From a bacterium (lineage in GTDB: Bacteria; SZUA-182; SZUA-191), in contig QIEW01000349.1 of the NCBI GenBank assembly GCA_003230535.1, forward strand, positions 1 to 11,700: 11,700 nucleotides of DNA. The letters are read 5' to 3'. A program made the translations under genes and the position numbers. Below are positions 1 through 5,957 of this stretch, piece after piece. The notes under the pieces are model-generated. The model did not search any database and was not told the DNA's origin. It was given only the letters and a program-made list of their open reading frames with translations. Each line of letters opens with the position of its first letter. The stretch's first letter is position 1.

Positions 1-560
1 GGGAAAAGCGGGGGTATTGCGCCAGGCGCCAGCTGGAGCGTATTATCTTCCTCGTTAAAGGCGGCGTTGACTTGATGGATAGGATACCCCAGCTTGCAAA
101 GACTTGTCCCTATATTAAGGCTTGCGGGATCCTTTAAGACCGGATAGATTTCTATCTCGTCCGCAGCAAACGGTTCCAGCCTTCCGATTACCAAATTGGC
201 TCCCGGAATGGTTTTTATGTCCTTGAGCTGAACATCGTCTTTACCCCACCAGAATGAATTGTTTATGATCCATTTGGGGTTGATTGGAAGGCGCGAAATT
301 TTTTTGCGTTTCCGCTTGGCATCCAGCCTTTGATCTGCCTGTATAGCTTCAATCCGCTGTTTATATTCCTCAATTTCCTCGATATGCTGTTGAAAGGCGA
401 TAAACGAATTCCAAAAATGACTTACAGTCATTATCCAACCTTCATCGTTTAACACAACATAAGCCCCGCAGCTACACTCTATAGTTTCGTCAAAGAATCT
501 GGTGGCAAGTATCACCGGTTTGGTAAAAGAACCGGCGACCTTATATCCTTCTGCAAACAT
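1..560 (-). CDS. Trypsin-like (S1-type) serine protease-related protein, 3' part beyond window
   Basis: The gene starts at the ATG read from position 560 and runs off the left edge, leaving about 186 codons. An AGGAGG ribosome binding site lies 4 nt upstream, so the start is firm. The protein has no signal peptide. The N-terminal part reads like the first half of a chymotrypsin-fold domain: a Cys pair (C29, C31), then GWIMTVSHF with a candidate catalytic His48. A charged, probably coiled-coil insert follows (residues 55-90), then a strand NLVIGRLEPF and the segment GTSLCKLGYPIH. Families of this type (trypsin-like peptidases with an inserted helix) normally carry the catalytic Asp at the start of the strand that reads NLVIGRLEPF here; this protein has Asn122. 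The Ser nucleophile would lie off the window. Family assignment comes from motif memory and is moderately sure; substrate and role are unknown. It has its own promoter and is not part of the ruv operon. Confidence 0.7.
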   Translation of the reverse strand, partial: MFAEGYKVAGSFTKPVILATRFFDETIECSCGAYVVLNDEGWIMTVSHFWNSFIAFQQHIEEIEEYKQRIEAIQADQRLDAKRKRKKISRLPINPKWIINNSFWWGKDDVQLKDIKTIPGANLVIGRLEPFAADEIEIYPVLKDPASLNIGTSLCKLGYPIHQVNAAFNEEDNTLQLAPGAIPPLF

Positions 561-647
561 ATATCCTCCTCTTCTTGTTGATCTCGCCTGGTATATTGAC
601 TATTTATTTTAAACATCTCTGTTTGAGCAGGATGATGCGGGATAGTT

Positions 648-676
648 ATTTTACCTGGATCTTCGCAGATAGTCAA
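648..676 (-). promoter_or_regulatory. Sigma-70-type promoter of the protease-related gene
   Basis: Read on the minus strand there is a -35 box TTGACT (671-676), a 17-nt spacer and a -10 box TAAAAT (648-653). Transcription would begin near 640, giving a leader of about 80 nt before the ATG at 560. Both boxes are one or two bases from consensus and the spacing is ideal. Confidence 0.6.
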
Positions 677-704
677 TTTTATGACTAAAAAAGAGTTTTA
701 ATAA

Positions 705-731
705 AGTCGGAGTGCGGAGCGAATCAGTTCC
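705..731. repeat. Direct repeat, copy of the ruvA 3' end (copy 1)
   Basis: 27 bp identical to 955-981, exactly 250 bp away. Read on the minus strand it can encode ELIRSALRL, the last residues of RuvA, followed by an in-frame TAA two codons later. Similarity continues weakly beyond the 27 bp on the stop-codon side (ACTTTATTAAAAC against ACTATTATAAAAAC) but stops abruptly on the other side. Confidence 0.8.
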
Positions 732-821
732 CCCAGCAGACGAACTTAGCGCACCTTACGGTGCGGACTTTTCAGGTTTTTTGTGCTGTCAGGTCCTCAG
801 ACATGACAGCCATTAGGGGAG

Positions 822-847
822 GGTGTCAGATTTGAGAATCTGACACC
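822..847. repeat. Perfect 11-bp inverted repeat (hairpin)
   Basis: The arms GGTGTCAGATT and AATCTGACACC are perfectly complementary with a 4-nt loop. No run of T follows on either strand, so it is not a standard intrinsic terminator. It may be part of a dispersed palindromic repeat; a second copy was not found in the window. Confidence 0.6.
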
Positions 848-886
848 ACAGAATCTCCGGGGTATTCACGGCACTCTGCATAAACC

Positions 887-905
887 AAAAAAAAGGAAAT
901 TCCTT
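887..905 (-). terminator. Probable intrinsic terminator of ruvC-ruvA
   Basis: On the minus strand, 43 nt after the ruvA stop, AAGGA-ATT-TCCTT forms a short stem-loop followed at once by a T-run (8 T in all after CC). The stem is only 5 bp and AU-rich, so termination may be partial. Confidence 0.5.
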
Positions 906-947
906 GTATATACGTTCAAGATATAGCGAATAGACCACGTCAGGTTT

Positions 948-1532
948 TTATAATAGTCGGAGTGCGGAGCGAATCAGTTCCTCTAAGGAGTTGGAACGGC
1001 CTTCCTTAGAGGCGCGCCGGACAGCATTTTGGGAAGCATCGAGTTTATATCCCAGGTTAACCATGGCTGAGACAGCCTCCTGAAAGTACATCTCGCCCGT
1101 TTCCGCTAAAAACTCCTCGGCCCCTTTGCCGGCCAGCATCTTATCCTGAAGCTCCATAATGATCCGTTCAGCGGTTTTGCGGCCTACTCCCGGTATAGAA
1201 GAGAGAGTGGCGGAATTAGCGGAGACAATCGCCTTGCGGATCTCAGCCGCCGGCAAGCCGGACAGTATATTACAAGCCAGGCGGGGACCGATCTTGGAAG
1301 CGGAGATGAGCTGCGTAAACAAATCCTTCTCATTCTTTTCCCAGAAGCCATATAAGACAATGGCGTCTTCCCGGACATGAGTATAGATCGATAATTTAGC
1401 CGTCTCCCCCACCTGGGGAAGCTGGTAGTAGGTAGAGAGAGGGATATGAACCCCGTAACCCACCCCGCCTGCATCTATGATTACATACTCTGAAGATTTG
1501 GAGCTTAATACTCCTCTTAGCTGTGCTATCAT
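948..1532 (-). CDS. ruvA: Holliday junction DNA helicase subunit RuvA
   Basis: RuvA binds four-way Holliday junctions as a tetramer and positions the RuvB motor for branch migration. The 194-residue length is normal. Residues 1-62 are the OB-fold domain (MIAQLRGVL start, YGVHIPLSTYYQL). Two helix-hairpin-helix motifs follow: SKIGPRLACNILSGL (79-93) and IPGVGRKTAERIIMELQDKM (113-132). Residues 148-194 are the flexible third domain that contacts RuvB, ending LEELIRSALRLL. It lies 15 nt after ruvC and is surely co-transcribed with it. The Shine-Dalgarno is weak (AGG close to the ATG). ruvB, usually the next gene, is absent here, and a terminator-like hairpin follows. The last 27 bp of coding sequence are duplicated 250 bp downstream. 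Confidence 0.96.
   Translation of the reverse strand: MIAQLRGVLSSKSSEYVIIDAGGVGYGVHIPLSTYYQLPQVGETAKLSIYTHVREDAIVLYGFWEKNEKDLFTQLISASKIGPRLACNILSGLPAAEIRKAIVSANSATLSSIPGVGRKTAERIIMELQDKMLAGKGAEEFLAETGEMYFQEAVSAMVNLGYKLDASQNAVRRASKEGRSNSLEELIRSALRLL
955..981. repeat. Direct repeat within the ruvA 3' end (copy 2)
   Basis: The partner of 705-731. This copy lies inside the coding sequence of ruvA and encodes its C-terminal residues, so it is presumably the ancestral one. Confidence 0.8.
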
Positions 1533-1547
1533 ACCTAAAATCAGCGG

Positions 1548-2048
1548 CTAATGTTTAGTGGTTAGTTGAGTTTTCAGGCGGAACGAATGCAGATGACAGA
1601 CCGCCGCCGCCAGTGCATCCGCTGCATCCGGAGGCGGGAGCTTGCCGGAGAGCCCCAGCAGTATTCCTATCATAGCCTGAATTTGTGATTTGTCCGCCCG
1701 GCCATAGCCTACAGCTGCCTGCTTTATCTCCAGGGGTGAATATTCATAGAGGGGCAGTCCGAATTCGGCCACCGTCAGGAGAGCTGCCCCCCGGGCCTGC
1801 CCCAAGCTCAGAGCTACCCTTACATTGCGAGCTAAAAATATGCTCTCGGCAACTACCATCTCCGGTTTATAAGCCATGATCACTTCTTTGAGCCCCTGGT
1901 GAATTTTATGCAGGCGCTCCGGTAAGGGGCGTGAAGCGGGAGTATACAAAACTCCATAGGCGATTGCTTTGAGGCTGCCTCCGCCGATCTTTTCCACTAC
2001 CCCATACCCGGTACGAATACTCCCCGGATCTATTCCCATTACCCGCAT
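1548..2048 (-). CDS. ruvC: Crossover junction endodeoxyribonuclease RuvC
   Basis: RuvC is the dimeric, metal-dependent resolvase that cuts Holliday junctions held by RuvAB. The 166-residue length is typical. The four acidic active-site residues are in place: D7 in MGIDPGS, E68 in VVAESIF, and D141 and D144 in PPPDAADALAAAVCH. The start at 2048 is supported by a G-rich stretch (TAGGGGTAA) just upstream and by the family's N-terminus (MRVMGIDPG). A candidate promoter lies about 110 bp upstream, in the gap after greA, so ruvCA can probably be transcribed apart from greA. A hairpin (2066-2083) sits just ahead of the ribosome binding site. Confidence 0.96.
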   Translation of the reverse strand: MRVMGIDPGSIRTGYGVVEKIGGGSLKAIAYGVLYTPASRPLPERLHKIHQGLKEVIMAYKPEMVVAESIFLARNVRVALSLGQARGAALLTVAEFGLPLYEYSPLEIKQAAVGYGRADKSQIQAMIGILLGLSGKLPPPDAADALAAAVCHLHSFRLKTQLTTKH

Positions 2049-2065
2049 AAGTTACCCCTACAGCT

Positions 2066-2083
2066 TACCCCTTTAATAAAGGG
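2066..2083. repeat. Hairpin just upstream of the ruvC ribosome binding site
   Basis: CCCCTTTA and AAGGGG arms form a compact stem-loop in the ruvC leader, about 18 nt before the start codon. It could influence ruvC translation or act as a weak attenuator. There is no following T-run in the direction of ruvC. Confidence 0.45.
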
Positions 2084-2154
2084 GGGAATCCGTTGTCTCC
2101 CCTTTGGACCCGGATTATTCATAAATCCACGGTAAACATTAATGATGTTATTTA

Positions 2155-2183
2155 AATACAGCTAGTTATAAAATAACGGTCAA
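2155..2183 (-). promoter_or_regulatory. Candidate promoter of ruvC-ruvA
   Basis: On the minus strand a -35 box TTGACC (2178-2183) is followed after 17 nt by TGTATT (2155-2160). The leader to the ruvC ATG would be about 100 nt. The -35 box is 5/6 and the -10 box 4/6 of consensus, so this is plausible rather than certain. No SOS (LexA) box was recognised. Confidence 0.4.
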
Positions 2184-2255
2184 AAAACAAAATAGCTCAT
2201 ACAAATTACCGAAAACTCCCGCTATGGAAGCGACCAACGGGAGCGTGTTTATGAT

Positions 2256-2270
2256 CCCGAATTATTCGGG
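2256..2270. repeat. Short palindromic repeat downstream of greA
   Basis: A 15-bp near-perfect palindrome, CCCGAA-TTA-TTCGGG, lies 18 nt beyond the greA stop. The same sequence in the opposite orientation occurs at 5924-5938, 19 nt beyond the rng stop. It looks like a dispersed extragenic palindrome that folds at transcript 3' ends. There is no T-run, so it is not a classic terminator. Confidence 0.65.
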
Positions 2271-2288
2271 TTGGAATGAGCAGGGGCG

Positions 2289-2762
2289 TCATCGGGAGAT
2301 TTTGACGATCTGGTATTTCAATATACCGGCGGGCACCTTGATATCTACCACCTCTCCCGGTTTACAGCCGAGCAGTCCCTGTCCCACCGGAGCGCTGACG
2401 GAGATTTTGCGTTGGGCAAAATCAGCCTCTTCTTCTGAGACCAACATGTATTGGAGCTCCCTGTTTCTGCTTAAGTCACGCAGATGAACCGTGGACCCCA
2501 GGGACACTTTATCGGTGGCTATCTCTTCTTTTTCCAGGATCCTGGCCCGCGATAGTTTTGACTCCAGTTGATTGACTTTCGTCTGGAGCAGAGCCATGGC
2601 CTCCTTGGCGGCGTCATATTCGGCGTTTTCACTCAAGTCGCCATGGGCCCGGGCCTCGGCTATCTGCTGGGATATCTCCCGTCTGCGAATATTTTTCAGA
2701 TATTCCAACTCTTTGCGTAAGCTTTCATATCCTTCCCGAGTAAGATAAGTATTCCTTAACAT
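2289..2762 (-). CDS. greA: Transcription elongation factor GreA
   Basis: GreA enters the RNA polymerase secondary channel and stimulates cleavage of backtracked RNA, rescuing stalled complexes. The 157-residue length is standard. The N-terminal antiparallel coiled coil (residues 8-75) carries the catalytic acidic tip GDLSENAEYDAAKE, with D42 and E45 at the expected places. The C-terminal FKBP-like domain (about 80-157) ends in the usual PVGQGLLGCKPGEVVDIKVPAG stretch (positions 125-146). The start at 2762 is set by the family N-terminus and by TTGGAGA 6-7 nt upstream. It is separated from nadK by a 346-bp gap holding a MITE-like element and from ruvC by a 240-bp gap, so it may be a single-gene unit. 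Confidence 0.96.
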   Translation of the reverse strand: MLRNTYLTREGYESLRKELEYLKNIRRREISQQIAEARAHGDLSENAEYDAAKEAMALLQTKVNQLESKLSRARILEKEEIATDKVSLGSTVHLRDLSRNRELQYMLVSEEEADFAQRKISVSAPVGQGLLGCKPGEVVDIKVPAGILKYQIVKISR

Positions 2763-2820
2763 GCTTTCTCCAATATACTTTTGTGAATGTGACTTTGTTA
2801 AACAAAACCGGGATGCGCTA

Positions 2821-2992
2821 AGGGACTTAGAAGATATTAAAATACCACATACAATTTCAGGTTTTGCATTTTTTTGTCATTGCGAGGCGTAGCCGAAGCA
2901 ATCTTATCACGGACACAAACTTCGAGATTGCTTCGCTCCCTCCAGTCGCTTGCAATGACTACAAATGGTATAATTGACATTTCTAAGTCCCT
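2821..2992. mobile_element. MITE-like element with terminal inverted repeats
   Basis: The ends are inverted repeats: the outer 12 bp, AGGGACTTAGAA, are perfect, and similarity continues over about 27 bp (19 matches, including a shared ATACCA). Inside lies a long imperfect palindrome (2876-2959). The element is 172 bp, non-coding and located between genes, as expected for a miniature inverted-repeat element. No clear target-site duplication was found: the flanks are CTA on the left and AAG on the right. No transposase is present in the window. Confidence 0.6.
2876..2959. repeat. CATTGCGAG-type imperfect palindrome inside the MITE-like element
   Basis: GTCATTGC pairs with GCAATGAC at the outside, and CGAAGCAATCT pairs with AGATTGCTTCG further in. 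The unpaired middle parts differ in length (about 10 and 17 nt). The sequence resembles the CATTGCGAG...GAAGCAATC palindromes scattered through many environmental bacterial genomes; that likeness is from memory, not from a search. Confidence 0.7.
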
Positions 2993-3077
2993 AAGTTCGT
3001 ATTAGCGATTTATGTTAATTGCCATTTTTTATATTCTATCAGGAACCGCTTTAAAAATATAGGGGTGTAATCCATCG

Positions 3078-3105
3078 GGCGGCGATGTGAGAAAAAGTGG
3101 CCGCC
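3078..3105 (-). terminator. GC-rich hairpin directly after nadK
   Basis: GGCGGC and GCCGCC arms enclose a 16-nt loop, beginning 3 nt after the nadK stop. A T-rich stretch (TATATTTTT) follows only about 16 nt later. This is at best an imperfect terminator; it may instead protect the mRNA 3' end. Confidence 0.35.
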
Positions 3106-3108
3106 AGC

Positions 3109-3969
3109 CTATCGTACCCCCCAGTTCAGCTTGCTGCGCAACACGTAGTAGTAGTCCTTATTAAAAGGCTGGATAAGTTTGATGGTATGCTCAGATTTGG
3201 TGACCACCACCGCATCCTGATACTCCAAGTAAAACCCTTCCTGGCCGTCACAGGTCAGGTAAACATCCGAATCCTCGGAGATTAACTTGATGGACACTCT
3301 CAGGTTACCGGGAATAACAATCGGACGGTTAGTCAAGGTATGAGGACAAATAGGGGTCAGCACCAGGGCTTCCATAGAGGGGTGGATAATCGGGCCGCCG
3401 GCCGATAGATTATAGGCGCTGGAGCCCGTGGGGGTCGAGATAATCAAGCCGTCGGCCAGGAACGTATTGACATAGGCCCCGTTGATGTGGATCTCCAGGC
3501 TGATAATCCGGCCTAACGCCCCTTTGTTGATGGCGATTTCATTCAGGTTACAGAAGCGGCCAATTTTTTTGCCCTTCCGGCTTACCGAAGTGCGGAGCAT
3601 CATCCGCTTATCTAAGCAAAACTGCTCATCCAAAACCCGCCTCAGCGTGGGGTAGATGTCCGGCAGGCTTACCTCGGTAAGGAACCCTAAGCTGCCTAAG
3701 TTTACTCCCAATATGGGAACCTTATGCGCCTCCGGAAGACGGGCCGCCGACAACAGTGTGCCGTCACCGCCTAATACCAAGATTAGCTCCACTAAAGACG
3801 GGATGCGGAGTTTGGGCAGGAGATGGATCGTGTCAGCCGTCACATAAGGGGCCAGATCCTCATCTACGTAAGGGTCACACCCCCGCTCCTTAATCCAGGC
3901 ACACAGCTCCGGGAGAAGTTTCCTTAACTTAGGCTCCGCCGGCTTAGCTACAATCCCTATCCGCTCCAT
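3109..3969 (-). CDS. nadK: NAD kinase
   Basis: NAD kinase phosphorylates NAD to NADP with ATP or polyphosphate in the cytoplasm. With the start chosen here it has 286 residues, normal for the family. The GGDG signature is at 67-70 (D69), followed by NLGSLGFLTE (90-99), the NE pair N143-E144, and DGLIISTPTGSSAY (173-186). The last motif has Ser where Thr is commoner. The start MERIGIVAKP matches the family N-terminus and has GAGG close upstream with short spacing. An in-frame ATG at 4002 would add 11 unfamiliar residues and has no ribosome binding site. The gap to carA is under 80 bp, so co-transcription with it is likely. A GC-rich hairpin follows the stop. Confidence 0.95.
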   Translation of the reverse strand: MERIGIVAKPAEPKLRKLLPELCAWIKERGCDPYVDEDLAPYVTADTIHLLPKLRIPSLVELILVLGGDGTLLSAARLPEAHKVPILGVNLGSLGFLTEVSLPDIYPTLRRVLDEQFCLDKRMMLRTSVSRKGKKIGRFCNLNEIAINKGALGRIISLEIHINGAYVNTFLADGLIISTPTGSSAYNLSAGGPIIHPSMEALVLTPICPHTLTNRPIVIPGNLRVSIKLISEDSDVYLTCDGQEGFYLEYQDAVVVTKSEHTIKLIQPFNKDYYYVLRSKLNWGVR

Positions 3970-4046
3970 TTCCTCACCATCCCGCCGCTGCACTCCGGCC
4001 ATCGAAGTGTAAGCTAATAGCGGCCTGCCCCTTCCGCTCCCTTCAC

Positions 4047-5213
4047 TTATTGGCGGCGCTTGCCCATCAGATCGACAAATTTTTGAAACAGATACCCTGA
4101 ATCATGCGGGCCGGGAGACGCCTCCGGATGATACTGAACCGAGAAGACAGGCAGGTCTTTGTGCTCCAACCCCTCCAGAGTGTGGTCATTGAGGTTGATA
4201 TGGGTTACCGAGGCAGGACCGCCGCCATTGCCCCCGGATGAGGATGGGATCTCAATGGCAAATCCATGGTTTTGAGAGGTAATCTCCACTTTGCCGGTCT
4301 TCAAATTAAGGACCGGATGGTTACTGCCGTGATGGCCGAATTTGAGCTTAAAGCTTTTATACCCCAACGCCAAGCCGATAAGCTGATGTCCCAGGCAGAT
4401 ACCGAAAAGAGGTTTCCTGCCGATGAGTTTCCTTACGTTTTCGACTGCATAAGGCGCCCCTTCAGGGTCGCCGGGGCCGTTGGATAAAAATATCCCGTCC
4501 GGGTCCTGCGCCATAATCTCCTCGGCCGGGGTACCGGCTGGATAGACCGTTACCTCACAACCGGCGCTTACCAGATTTCGTAAGATATTGTGCTTTAGCC
4601 CGAAGTCGTATACCGCCACCCGAAAGCGACTTTGGTCGGAAGATTTACACACAAAAGCAGCGGATGAGCCGCCGGTAGTATTCATCTGCCAGCTCCACCT
4701 TCCATCCTTCCAGGGATAGGTTGAACCGCAGGTGACTTCCCGAACCAGGTCGCGTCCCACTAATCCGGGAACAGTTTTGGCTCTATTCCTTAGCTTCTCC
4801 AGATCAGAAATCTTGGGAGTAATGATCCCCGGCTGCGCCCCGACCTCGCGAATGCGCTTTGTGAGCGCCCGAGTGTCCAGCCCCTGGATACCGACAATTC
4901 CGCGCTCTTTAAGGAAATCATCCAAGCTCCCACTGGAACGCCAGTTACTGGTGATCCGGCTCAGCTCCTTGATGACAAACCCTGAGACATGGGGAATTAG
5001 AGATTCAAAATCCTGAGAGTTTATCCCATAATTCCCGATTAAGGGATAGGTCATCACAACAATCTGGCCTTGATAAGAGGGGTCGGTAAGAACTTCCTGA
5101 TAACCGGTGAGGCCGGTGTTAAATACCACCTCGCCGCCGGTCTCTCCATGATGGCCAAAGAACCGGCCTTCCCAGATGCTGCCGTCTGCGAGAACTAAAA
5201 AGGCTTTATTCAT
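4047..5213 (-). CDS. carA: Carbamoyl-phosphate synthase small (glutaminase) subunit CarA
   Basis: CarA hydrolyses glutamine and channels ammonia to CarB for carbamoyl phosphate, feeding pyrimidine and arginine synthesis. The N-terminal CPSase small-chain domain shows [20 protein letters not shown] and [20 protein letters not shown]. The C-terminal class I amidotransferase domain has the triad Cys273 (GICLGHQ), His362 and Glu364 ([11 protein letters not shown]). A Ser/Gly-rich insert ([12 protein letters not shown]) lies between the last two triad elements. The ATG at 5213 gives an ATGA overlap with the upstream hydrolase gene and the usual N-terminus [11 protein letters not shown]; the in-frame ATG at 5228 adds five residues and has no ribosome binding site. 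The large-subunit gene carB is not next to it; nadK follows instead. Confidence 0.96.
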   Translation of the reverse strand: MNKAFLVLADGSIWEGRFFGHHGETGGEVVFNTGLTGYQEVLTDPSYQGQIVVMTYPLIGNYGINSQDFESLIPHVSGFVIKELSRITSNWRSSGSLDDFLKERGIVGIQGLDTRALTKRIREVGAQPGIITPKISDLEKLRNRAKTVPGLVGRDLVREVTCGSTYPWKDGRWSWQMNTTGGSSAAFVCKSSDQSRFRVAVYDFGLKHNILRNLVSAGCEVTVYPAGTPAEEIMAQDPDGIFLSNGPGDPEGAPYAVENVRKLIGRKPLFGICLGHQLIGLALGYKSFKLKFGHHGSNHPVLNLKTGKVEITSQNHGFAIEIPSSSGGNGGGPASVTHINLNDHTLEGLEHKDLPVFSVQYHPEASPGPHDSGYLFQKFVDLMGKRRQ

Positions 5214-5878
5214 ATTTTCCGTTGGCATTCGGAAAGGAAGGGATTAACCCGGCGTTCCCGATTTATGGTGGTGCCGGCCCCATGTCCGGGAAGCACCTTG
5301 AGGCCATTGTCTAAGACCATAAGCTTCTCCTCAATTGACCTGATAAGGGTCTCATAAGATCCTCCTAAAAGATCGGTGCGACCAATCCCCCCGGCAAACA
5401 AGGTATCGCCGGTAAAGATTACCTTATCGAAGAGCAGGCACATCCCCCCCGGCGTATGCCCGGGAGTATGAATAACTTTAAGTTCTATCCGCCCTACTTT
5501 AATTATATCATTCTCCTCCACTTTAATATCTGCGGGGACAACATTATACTCCTGCAACAACAATGACAACATAGGATCCTGCGGGATAACTAATAATATG
5601 GCGTCTTCTGCATGAATTAAAATTTCAGCCCCGGTGCGCTCTTTAAGAAAATGATTTCCTATGCTATGATCGAGATGCCCATGGGTATTGATAATGTATT
5701 TGAGGTTCATCTCCTGGCGAGCCAGCACATCCAAGGTCTCCTCCTCCCGGCCTCCAGGATCAATAACCGCCGCCTCTTTAGTCTCCGGACAGCCTAATAT
5801 GTAAGTGTTTACATCTAAAACTCCGGCTACCAGAACAGTTAAGAATTTTTTGCTTGCCTCTGGAATTTCTTTATTCAT
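5210..5878 (-). CDS. MBL-fold metallo-hydrolase, glyoxalase II-like
   Basis: A 222-residue cytoplasmic metallo-beta-lactamase-fold hydrolase. All metal ligands are visible: THGHLDH (H66, H68, D70, H71), HTPGHTPGG (H141), FTGDTLF (D158) and LPGHG (H199), so a two-metal site is expected. The length and order match the short glyoxalase II-like proteins (YcbL type) that hydrolyse thioesters such as S-lactoylglutathione or related substrates; the true substrate cannot be told from sequence. Its stop overlaps the carA start (ATGA), so the two are translationally coupled. It lies 79 nt after rng, with a short palindrome between. No good Shine-Dalgarno is seen before the ATG at 5878. Confidence 0.9.
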   Translation of the reverse strand: MNKEIPEASKKFLTVLVAGVLDVNTYILGCPETKEAAVIDPGGREEETLDVLARQEMNLKYIINTHGHLDHSIGNHFLKERTGAEILIHAEDAILLVIPQDPMLSLLLQEYNVVPADIKVEENDIIKVGRIELKVIHTPGHTPGGMCLLFDKVIFTGDTLFAGGIGRTDLLGGSYETLIRSIEEKLMVLDNGLKVLPGHGAGTTINRERRVNPFLSECQRKI

Positions 5879-5923
5879 GGCTGGCTGAGATCCCCAGATA
5901 TTTAATGTATTGCAGACTAATGA

Positions 5924-5938
5924 CCCGAATAATTCGGG
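5924..5938. repeat. Short palindromic repeat downstream of rng
   Basis: CCCGAA-TAA-TTCGGG, the reverse complement of the palindrome at 2256-2270. It begins 19 nt after the rng stop, nearly the same distance as the other copy from greA. Confidence 0.65.
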
Positions 5939-5957
5939 ATGAATGTTATAAAACTGA

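Larger units (their letters stand above)
561..947. other. Non-coding gap between the protease-related gene and ruvA
   Basis: No credible gene is present, in particular no ruvB. The gap holds the promoter of the leftward gene (648-676), a 27-bp copy of the ruvA 3' end (705-731), three hairpin-forming segments (750-765, 784-809, 822-847) and a probable terminator for ruvCA (887-905). The hairpins at 750-765 (stem CGCACC/GGTGCG) and 822-847 have no U-tract at the right distance on either strand. Confidence 0.6.
2763..3108. other. Non-coding gap between nadK and greA, mostly a MITE-like element
   Basis: About half of this gap is the inverted-repeat element at 2821-2992. A GC-rich hairpin directly follows nadK (3078-3105). 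The ribosome binding site of greA lies at the low end. No ORF worth calling is present. Confidence 0.6.

Noticed and set aside
2769-2798. Promoter TTAACA-18-TATATT just before greA
   Set aside because: Transcription would begin within a few bases of the ATG and cut off the Shine-Dalgarno sequence.
3970-4002. Upstream nadK start adding 11 residues
   Set aside because: No Shine-Dalgarno before it and the added residues do not fit the family N-terminus; still possible, as the chosen start has short spacing.
5214-5228. Upstream carA start adding MPTEN
   Set aside because: No ribosome binding site, extra residues not typical of CarA, and the ATG at 5213 forms an ATGA overlap with the preceding gene.
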